The notes under the pieces: model-generated
Seen by the model: the letters and a program-made list of their open reading frames with translations, nothing else
Database searches by the model: none
What the model was told of the DNA's origin: nothing
In this document: positions 6,995 through 13,130 of the stretch, in pieces
How the letters are laid out: each line of letters begins with the position of its first letter
Position numbering within the stretch: position 1 is the first letter of the stretch
Position numbers and translations under genes: made by a program
DNA from: DASSWG01 sp041689995
GTDB lineage: Bacteria > Bacteroidota > Bacteroidia > Flavobacteriales > Flavobacteriaceae
Length of the DNA: 15,794 bases
Assembly (NCBI GenBank): GCA_041689995.1
Contig: JBDNFD010000020.1
Location: 1 to 15,794 of the forward strand
Direction of reading: 5' to 3'

Positions 6995-7891
6995 TTGGAA
7001 ACAATTCTTACTTTAGATCAGCTTACCAAGAAATTTGGCGTCATGACAGCCGTAAAAGATTTGACGTTCACCATTGAAAAAGGAAATGTGTACGGCATTT
7101 TGGGCCCAAACGGCAGCGGAAAATCAACCACTTTGGGAATGGTTTTGAACGTGGTGAACGAAACCAGTGGAAATTTTCAATGGTTCAATGGAACAAGCAC
7201 CGTTCATGAAGCCTTGAAAAAAGTGGGCGCCATCATTGAAAGACCGAATTTCTATCCATACATGACCGCCAAACAAAATTTGGAACTGGTTTGTAAAATC
7301 AAACTTGTTCCCCCCTATAAAATCGAAGAAAAACTAGAATTGGTCGGTCTTTTGGATCGAAAAAACAGTAAATTCAGCACGTTTTCTTTGGGAATGAAAC
7401 AGCGTCTGGCGATTGCTTCCGCTTTGTTGAACGATCCCGAAATCCTAATTCTGGACGAGCCTACCAACGGATTGGACCCGCAAGGAATTCATCAAATCAG
7501 GGAAATAATCCGGAAGATCGCGGCCCAAGGAACTACCATTCTGTTGGCTTCCCATCTTTTAGACGAAGTGGAAAAAGTTTGTTCGCACGTGATCATCATT
7601 CGAAAAGGCGAAAAATTGTACAGCGGACGTGTGGACGAAATGAACACTAGCCACGGCTTTTTTGAACTGAAATCCGAAAACAGCATACAGTTGATGCAAT
7701 TTTTGGAAAAGAATCCTTCGTTTCAAAAAATAATAGAAAATGAAAACGGAACGATAAAAGCGATTTTGGCCAAACCGATGAATGCTGCCACGCTGAACCA
7801 ATTGTTGGCCGAAAACCATATTTTTCTTTCGCACTTGGTGAAACGCCGAGAAAGTCTGGAAGAACAATTTTTGGAACTGACGAAAAATTGA
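6995..7891 (+). CDS. ABC transporter ATP-binding protein (ABC-2 exporter type)
   Basis: From the TTG at 6995 this encodes 298 residues. Walker A is GPNGSGKST (37-45), the signature is SLGMKQ (131-136), Walker B is ILILDEP (150-156) and the switch histidine H186 lies in LLASHLLDE. The Q-loop position holds E82 in ERPNFYPY, a pattern familiar in the BcrA/NatA-like group. The frame stays open upstream to a TTG at 6860, but the ETILTLDQLTKKFG start fits the family and the 45 extra residues are unlike any ABC leader, so 6995 is preferred; both are TTG. The C-terminal 80 residues form the usual accessory domain. It should power the permease encoded 90 bases downstream. The substrate is unknown; antimicrobial peptide or ion export are typical for this type. 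No clear promoter was found in the 233-base divergent gap shared with dinB. Confidence 0.88.
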   Translation: METILTLDQLTKKFGVMTAVKDLTFTIEKGNVYGILGPNGSGKSTTLGMVLNVVNETSGNFQWFNGTSTVHEALKKVGAIIERPNFYPYMTAKQNLELVCKIKLVPPYKIEEKLELVGLLDRKNSKFSTFSLGMKQRLAIASALLNDPEILILDEPTNGLDPQGIHQIREIIRKIAAQGTTILLASHLLDEVEKVCSHVIIIRKGEKLYSGRVDEMNTSHGFFELKSENSIQLMQFLEKNPSFQKIIENENGTIKAILAKPMNAATLNQLLAENHIFLSHLVKRRESLEEQFLELTKN

Positions 7892-7968
7892 GTGTTCAGT
7901 GTTCGGTGAGCAGTGTTCAGTGAGCAGTGTTCAGTGTTCAGTCAGCAATAACTAATAACGAATAACTT
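7892..7968 (+). repeat. Array of 7-bp repeats between ABC genes
   Basis: Immediately after the ATPase stop come eight heptamers: GTGTTCA four times (7892, 7913, 7927, 7934), GTGTTCG (7899), GTGAGCA twice (7906, 7920) and GTCAGCA (7941). They are followed by a second heptamer series, ATAACTA, ATAACGA, ATAACTT (7948-7968). The array fills nearly the whole 90-base gap to the permease ATG. Similar strings occur between many flavobacterial genes; function unknown, slippage-prone by nature. Confidence 0.85.
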
Positions 7969-7981
7969 AATTAACCGATCC

Positions 7982-8815
7982 ATGCTCCGATTGTTGAACA
8001 TAGAATTCCAGAAACTGCGCTACAGCCGGTCGGCGAAAGTGTTGAGTATTATTTATTTCATATTGATCACTTTTCTTGCACTTTTTGCATCCATTCAATT
8101 CAATTTCGGTGGCGCAAAATTTCAATTGGCGGAAATGGGCATTTTCAACTTTCCATATATTTGGCATTTCAACAGCTATTTTGCGGCTTTACTGAAAATA
8201 TTTTTGGCGGTCGTCATTGTTTCCATGATGTCCAATGAATATTCCAACCGCACCCTGAAACAAAATTTGATCGACGGTCTCAGCAAAAAGGAATTCATTT
8301 TGTCGAAATTTTACACGGTAATTGTTTTTGCCCTAATTTCCACTTTATTCGTCTTTATTGTTTCACTGATTTTGGGATTTATTTTTTCAGATTACACCGA
8401 AATTTCCATTATTTTTTCAGATTTGGAATATTTGGTAGGTTATTTTGTGAAACTTCTCGGCTTCTTTTCGTTCTGTTTATTTTTGGGAATGTTGCTGAAA
8501 CGTTCGGCCTTTGCATTGGGATTTTTGGCCGTTTGGTGGATTTTCGAAGGAATTGCGCATTTATGCCTGCGCTACGTTTTTGAAAACAATGATTATGTTC
8601 CTATGATCATGCAATTTTTCCCGTTGGAATCTATGAGCAATCTCGTGAAAGAACCGTTGACCCGCCTCAATATGGTGAAATCAGCAGCCAACCAGTTGGG
8701 CGAGGAATTCACCAAAGATTATGGCGTTCATTGGTACCAACTACTGATTGTTTTGATTTGGACTTCCATCTTCATTTATCTTTCTTATTCCCTGTTGAAA
8801 AAACGGGATTTGTAA
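7982..8815 (+). CDS. ABC-2 type transporter permease
   Basis: This 277-residue inner-membrane protein has six predicted transmembrane segments at about 19-39, 63-84, 110-135, 148-170, 174-198 and 252-272. MSNEYSNRTLKQNLIDGLSK (82-101), after the second helix, is the coupling region of ABC-2 permeases (EYxxxT pattern), where the ATPase docks. The short cytoplasmic N-terminus MLRLLNIEFQKLRYSR is typical. It pairs with the ATPase encoded just upstream to make a homodimeric exporter. Start chosen at ATG 7982; the ATPase stop is 90 bases before, the gap being filled with heptamer repeats. Substrate cannot be told from sequence. Confidence 0.85.
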   Translation: MLRLLNIEFQKLRYSRSAKVLSIIYFILITFLALFASIQFNFGGAKFQLAEMGIFNFPYIWHFNSYFAALLKIFLAVVIVSMMSNEYSNRTLKQNLIDGLSKKEFILSKFYTVIVFALISTLFVFIVSLILGFIFSDYTEISIIFSDLEYLVGYFVKLLGFFSFCLFLGMLLKRSAFALGFLAVWWIFEGIAHLCLRYVFENNDYVPMIMQFFPLESMSNLVKEPLTRLNMVKSAANQLGEEFTKDYGVHWYQLLIVLIWTSIFIYLSYSLLKKRDL

Positions 8816-8829
8816 GGGATTTTTCGTCT

Positions 8830-8856
8830 CCTGCAAGGTTTTCAAAACCTTGTAGG
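8830..8856. repeat. Dispersed palindrome, copy 1
   Basis: CCTGCAAGGTTTT (8830-8842) and AAAACCTTGTAGG (8844-8856) form a 13-bp stem around a single C, with one G-T pair. The same element recurs at 15726-15752, identical over about 31 bases including flanks except for the centre base. It sits between two convergent genes (permease and protease) and may act as a bidirectional transcription stop. It resembles palindromes scattered through Bacteroidota genomes. Confidence 0.8.
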
Positions 8857-8953
8857 TCTATGCAACATATTTAAACCTATAAGGCTCAAAAAAGACCTCC
8901 GCAAGTGAGCGAGCAGGCATTGCAGGATAGTTAGAACAGATAGAAATATGCCC

Positions 8954-11508
8954 CTACTCCACAACAATAATTTCCTGGCCGCTTTGGCCCGTTGTAGTTT
9001 GAACATTGAGAATATGATTCCCTTGGTTCAAATTCATGTTTTCAATGGTAATATCAGAAGTACCGAAATTCTCTGAGTATTCAACATTGCCCTGCAAATC
9101 GTAAATAATTACTTGGACCCCGGATGAAATTAAAGGATCGATAGGATCACAAGGAGGTGGTGCAATAATATTGACATGAAGATAGGAGTTGGATGGATTG
9201 GGATAAACATTTAATATCAGGTCATCGCAAGGCTCGGGATCGCCCAATCCATGAACATCCACCATTTCCGAACCAAGATACCGGTCGCCACATGAATTGA
9301 CCGCATAACATAAAACGGTGAACGTCCCAGAACAATTGCCCCAAGCAATATTCACCTGACCAAAGGATTCGAATATATGGTTTGAGCCATAGCCCACGAA
9401 ATAAGGAAGAACAGCGTTTGGATCGTTGAGGCAGGAATTATTATTATAGGCGATCTTCCATTCATATTGAGCGCCATCCGAAATATCGGGTGCAAAAATG
9501 ACATCGTAAGAATTCATATATACATCTGTATCAACAGGTGTTCCACCATAACTAGAAAGGCCGGAAGAACTAGACTGGGGAGAGCCAACCCAAATTTCTT
9601 TATGTATAGTTTGAAGTGGTGTATGAGCCTCAATATAGCCAATTCCATTGGAAAAAACATCTTTTGGTGCTACCGTTACGGTTGTGTTTGTTGGAGAAGG
9701 AAAAGGTAATATCTTGAGATTATTCGTGGAAACCGACCATGTTATATTTGTAGAAAGAGCATCAACCAATGTATAAGTTTCTATACCACATAGAGGATCT
9801 GCTCCGCTTATATAGGTATCCGAACAATTATTGCTCCCCACTCCTACAGCATACCAAGCTTGACAAACCTTCAATGCTTCTATAGAGTTGGCACCATATA
9901 TATCTTTTGCAGCTTGAATGGTTAAAGTTCTTGCAGAATTATAATTTGTAGTTGAAGTAAAATAAACGATTTCAGCCCTAAAGGTTATATTGGCTGCTTT
10001 TTCCATTCCGATTCCGGACACTGAATATAAATCACTATTGTCATTTGTTCCGGAGCCTCCTTCTGAAAGCAGGTAAAACCAATGACTTAGAATAGTCGAG
10101 TTATTGTGGGGTTCTCCATCCGACCGCCAAAAATCTCCATGATAAGTGTTTGGATTCGGACCTTCAGAGGCAGTGATGCTTTTGGGGTTTTGTAAATTGC
10201 GAAGAGAAATATAATTACTACTAGTCCCAATAAATAATTCTTCTCCTATCAACCAGGCATCCTTGTTAGTGCCGCCCAATGTTCAATAACCGCTCCCCAA
10301 ATATCGCTTAACCCTTCATTTAAAGCGTCTGATTGATCCCATCCTGAACCAGAACCAACATCCGCTTCAAACTGGTTGATTCCGTGACCAAACTCATGGG
10401 CACAAACATCTAATGCTACCACTGGAGGCAAAGAAGAGCCATCCCCATATTCCATCACTTGACTGGTTGGATTCCAATAAGCATTATCTCTATTATCTCC
10501 ATAATGAACATAGCTTAAAATATCTATTCCATCATTATCTATACTATTTCTTCCACGTACATCATGCCAATAATCAAACACTTTTTCTGCTCCCCAATGG
10601 GCATCAAGTGCTTGTTGATCCTGAGCAAATCCCGCCCAATTCCCACTTGTCCAATTAGTGTTGGAATTGATGAAATCTACAGCATTGGAAATATTAGTGC
10701 TGTTTTGCGAATTCAAGGTTTGTATATTTACCCCATTTCTATTTTCCTTTAACCGAAATCCACCCACATACGAATCGCAGATAATATTTTGGGTTCCGCT
10801 GTACATTGTTTGGGCTGTTCCCGGTGTATTTGCATCTAAAATCAATGGTGTATCGCCAATTATTTTGCCCGTCTGGGCATCTACATAAATCCCTTGTTCA
10901 TTATCGGGATCAAGGGAAGAAATGGTAAATCTCCAAGCCAGTTTTAACACTCCTTTTTCTTCTATGGCATCTTGTGCAATAATCAATTTACCCTTAGGAT
11001 AATAGGTGGCCTTGGGGTTATTGGTACGCTGTTTTATAAATTGCTCCATACCGCTGTCTTCCCACTTATACTTTACCGCATTTACATACGCCAAGGCTTT
11101 TTGAAGGGCATTATCTTCCGTAAGCGAAGGGGAAGTGGAAGATATATTTACTTCTCGATAATTTCCATTAATTGATTCTATAATCCCTTTTTCACCATGT
11201 AACAAATATTCCCCACCTTCTACTTTTATGCCCTTATAATACTGCTGGTAACGCTTATGGGCAATCCCATATTTATCCGTAGATTCTTTATACAGCCGGA
11301 ATTCGTCATTTTGCTGTGCATTTAGAACCTTTTTTAGAAAAGCATTGCCATTGGACATCTTACCATTGGCTTCTTGGCTAAACCGTGCAAAGAAAATTTC
11401 ACCCCTTTTATCGCGGTGTATTTCAAGGGTATCCGTTTTTTGTGCGGTTACCAACCAGGGCGAAAAAAATATTACAAGCCCAAATAATAGTTTAGTAAAA
11501 TTCCTCAT
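8954..11508 (-). pseudogene. T9SS-secreted M4 metalloprotease, frameshifted
   Basis: One gene of about 851 codons is split into two frames. Start ATG 11508 gives the signal peptide MRNFTKLLFGLVIFFSPWLV, cut near TA-Q. The propeptide carries an FTP motif (YGIAHKRYQQYYKGIKVEGG, 80-99) and a PepSY-like region (129-230). The zinc site is H371-E372-F-G-H375 with third ligand E398 in NEGLSD. The frame is lost after EHWAA (413) and ends at TGA near 10249. The other frame resumes at NKDAWLIGEE and holds the catalytic-His region SDGEPHNNS, Ig/PKD-like domains and a type A T9SS sorting domain ending at 8954 (NVYPNPSNSYLHVNI). One extra C in the coding strand near 10269-10270 restores EHWAAPNKDAWLIGEE. 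The long intact downstream frame implies a very recent lesion or a sequencing error. It follows the lipoprotein gene after 16 bases. Intact, it would digest extracellular protein. Confidence 0.88.
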
Positions 11509-11524
11509 GATCAAAAGTTTTAGA

Positions 11525-11947
11525 TTATTGTTTGGTGAAATGGTAAAACGCCGCATCTGAAACATTGTTATGGATCACTAAAGTATCATGGTAAATGCTA
11601 TCTACAACAAAATAATTACTGTAGAAATTCATAAGGTAAGTTTCTCCTACATAATTATTGTGTCCTGAAATCCAATTTATGTTAGTATCTGCTGCAATTG
11701 GCCCTCCAGTTGTTTTTATACTGTCTTTATCACTAAAGACAAATTTCCAATAAGCATCCTCCCAATACTGAATATTATTGGCAGCAATACCACCCTTTGT
11801 ATAGTGCAATTTCCAGTTTCCTTCAATATGTGACCTAATGACAGACAGGGGTTTATCGTAAAGCCGGATATTTTGGGGGTGGTGGCCATCATCTTTGCTA
11901 CATGACATTAGCACCATAGCAATCATTATAAAAACATGTTTTTTCAT
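11525..11947 (-). CDS. Small lipoprotein, paralog 1 (protease-linked, unknown function)
   Basis: This 140-residue protein has a lipoprotein signal peptide ending MVLMSC, with lipidated C16. The mature N-terminus CSKDDG fits the C-x-K-(D/E)2-x lipoprotein export signal described in Capnocytophaga, so it may be surface-exposed. The body (from NIRLYDKPLS, residue 27) is a single small domain with alternating hydrophobic and aromatic residues (EGNWKLHYTKGG, DAYWKFVF, GETYLMNFYS), suggesting a lipocalin-like beta barrel; this is inference. The M4 protease gene starts 16 bases downstream on the same strand, so they are probably cotranscribed. About 60 percent of the core residues match the protein encoded at 12423-12875. 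I do not recognise a named family. A role as partner or inhibitor of the protease is possible. Confidence 0.8.
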   Translation of the reverse strand: MKKHVFIMIAMVLMSCSKDDGHHPQNIRLYDKPLSVIRSHIEGNWKLHYTKGGIAANNIQYWEDAYWKFVFSDKDSIKTTGGPIAADTNINWISGHNNYVGETYLMNFYSNYFVVDSIYHDTLVIHNNVSDAAFYHFTKQ

Positions 11948-12379
11948 AGCTTATAAGTTTTCATTTCTAAAAAATAACAAAAAATAACGTTTTGTTGGGT
12001 GTCAATTCAAATTAATTGGTATTTGGGTAGGTTTAACTTTTTAGTCTAATTTCATCGACTATGAAAAATTGCATTTATTAGTTGAATTCAAGAATTTTAT
12101 TGCATTCTTAGATAAAAAAATCCTATTTTAACAAGAAAATAATATTAACCTATATCGGTATTTTTTTGATTGTTTTTTCAATAAGATCGCCATTTTGTAT
12201 AACATAAGATAAGGTGGTTTTAAATGTAAAAATAACCGAATTTGAGTTTAAATGCAAGCATTGAATAAATTTTAACATTTTTAAAAAATAAAAAAAAGAG
12301 TAAACTTGGCTCACATTTTTAAAATATTTCTTTTTTCCGCCTATGGCCTTTTTGCTTATTTTCGACTGGCCTAGGATAT
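11948..12379. other. AT-rich non-coding stretch between paralogous lipoprotein genes
   Basis: No convincing gene is present in these 432 bases; every frame is broken by frequent stops. It should contain the promoter of the lipoprotein-protease operon (minus strand) near 11950-12000, where T-rich boxes such as TTATTTTTTG occur without clean spacing to a -33 element. The far end (about 12360-12379) may include further decayed protease sequence: GGCCAG on the minus strand parallels the end of the intact sorting domain. Confidence 0.5.
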
Positions 12380-12420
12380 AAGAATATAATTTACTTGATT
12401 CAAATTCACATTTTCAATGG
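12380..12420 (-). pseudogene. Remnant of a T9SS sorting-domain coding sequence
   Basis: This 41-base stretch matches 9008-9048, inside the sorting domain of the M4 protease gene, at 34 of 41 positions without gaps; most differences are transitions. In the matching frame it reads IENVNLNQVNYIL against IENMNLNQGNHIL in the protease. It starts 2 bases beyond the stop codon of the upstream lipoprotein gene, in the same order and orientation as the intact lipoprotein-protease pair. A stop follows soon after. It is best read as what is left of a second protease gene after an internal deletion. Confidence 0.65.
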
Positions 12421-12422
12421 GG

Positions 12423-12875
12423 TCAGTATTCAGTAAAATAAAAAAACATTGCGTCAGCAGAATTGATATGAATCATTAAGGTATCATTATAAATACCATC
12501 CACAATAAAACTGTTTGGGATATTGTCCTTATCATAAAAGTTCATAATGTAGGTTTCTCCAGCATAATTATCTTGTCCTGCCTCCCAAAAAATAATCGTA
12601 TCTGCACTAATAGGTCCATTAATCGTTTTTAATTTGTCGGCATTATTTAACTCAAATTTCCAATAGCAGTCATCATATTGTTGGACATAATTCGTAATAA
12701 ACCCACCTTTTATATAATGCAACTGCCATTTTCCCTCCATATGGGATTTTATAATGGAAAGTGGTTTGTCGTAAAGTTGAATGTTCGTTTTTCTTCGATC
12801 GCTATTATTACTACAACTCGCCACTAGTAATATTGAACCAAAAATGGAAAAGAACAAACGCATCAAATTATTCAT
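12423..12875 (-). CDS. Small lipoprotein, paralog 2 (unknown function)
   Basis: This 150-residue protein has a signal peptide with lipobox LVASC (lipidated C21). The mature start CSNNSD lacks the K-D/E-D/E export signal of its paralog, so it may stay periplasmic. Shared blocks with the 11525-11947 product include LYDKPLS, EG-W-LHY-KGG, YWKF, ADT, NY-GET and MNFY, spread over the full length, which shows duplication. A short insertion (DKDNIP region) follows MNFY. The gene has no protease partner now; a remnant of one lies at its 3' end. Start ATG 12875, with a promoter-like box upstream at 12903-12910. The function is unknown. Confidence 0.78.
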   Translation of the reverse strand: MNNLMRLFFSIFGSILLVASCSNNSDRRKTNIQLYDKPLSIIKSHMEGKWQLHYIKGGFITNYVQQYDDCYWKFELNNADKLKTINGPISADTIIFWEAGQDNYAGETYIMNFYDKDNIPNSFIVDGIYNDTLMIHINSADAMFFYFTEY

Positions 12876-12902
12876 AGCCGTGGAATAAATTTAAAATCGG
12901 GT

Positions 12903-12910
12903 TAAAGGTA
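12903..12910 (-). promoter_or_regulatory. Predicted -7 box of lipoprotein paralog 2
   Basis: TACCTTTA on the minus strand matches TAnnTTTG at 7 of 8 positions, 27 bases upstream of the ATG at 12875. No good TTTG lies 19 bases further upstream, so the call is tentative. Confidence 0.3.
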
Positions 12911-13093
12911 TAAAAACTTAAAAGTAAATCATCCGGAATTTTAAAGTTTTTTTTGCAAAAACGCTAATTTTACCTGACAAATAAGTTTTATTATCGTTTA
13001 AAAAAATTATTTTCCTAAAGTTTCCTTCTTGAAAAAATAAACATGGTAAAAACACCTTTCCTATTTCAATAATCATGGTTTTAAAAATTATAC

Positions 13094-13101
13094 TACCTTT
13101 A
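13094..13101 (+). promoter_or_regulatory. Predicted -7 box of the type B surface protein gene
   Basis: TACCTTTA matches TAnnTTTG at 7 of 8 positions and lies 29 bases before the ATG at 13131. The -33 element is not evident. The same box, TACCTTTA, serves the divergent lipoprotein gene about 190 bases away. The rest of the 255-base divergent gap (12876-13130) is AT-rich and shows no gene. Confidence 0.35.
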
Positions 13102-13130
13102 AGTTTTTCAAATCGACCCCTACGTATGAA

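Noticed and set aside
7892..7968. CRISPR array
   Set aside because: Units are 7 bases with no spacers and there are no cas genes.
8377..8425. Direct repeat of TTATTTTTTCAGATT inside the permease gene
   Set aside because: It encodes two similar IFSD segments in a hydrophobic loop and is explained by AT-rich codon use; no further copies seen.
10249..10279. Programmed ribosomal frameshift in the protease gene
   Set aside because: No slippery heptamer or downstream stem is visible, M4 proteases are not known to use one, and a one-base correction restores the family sequence exactly.
11948..12379. Hidden small gene or RNA in the AT-rich gap
   Set aside because: All frames are broken by stops, and no stable GC-rich fold or known RNA motif was seen.
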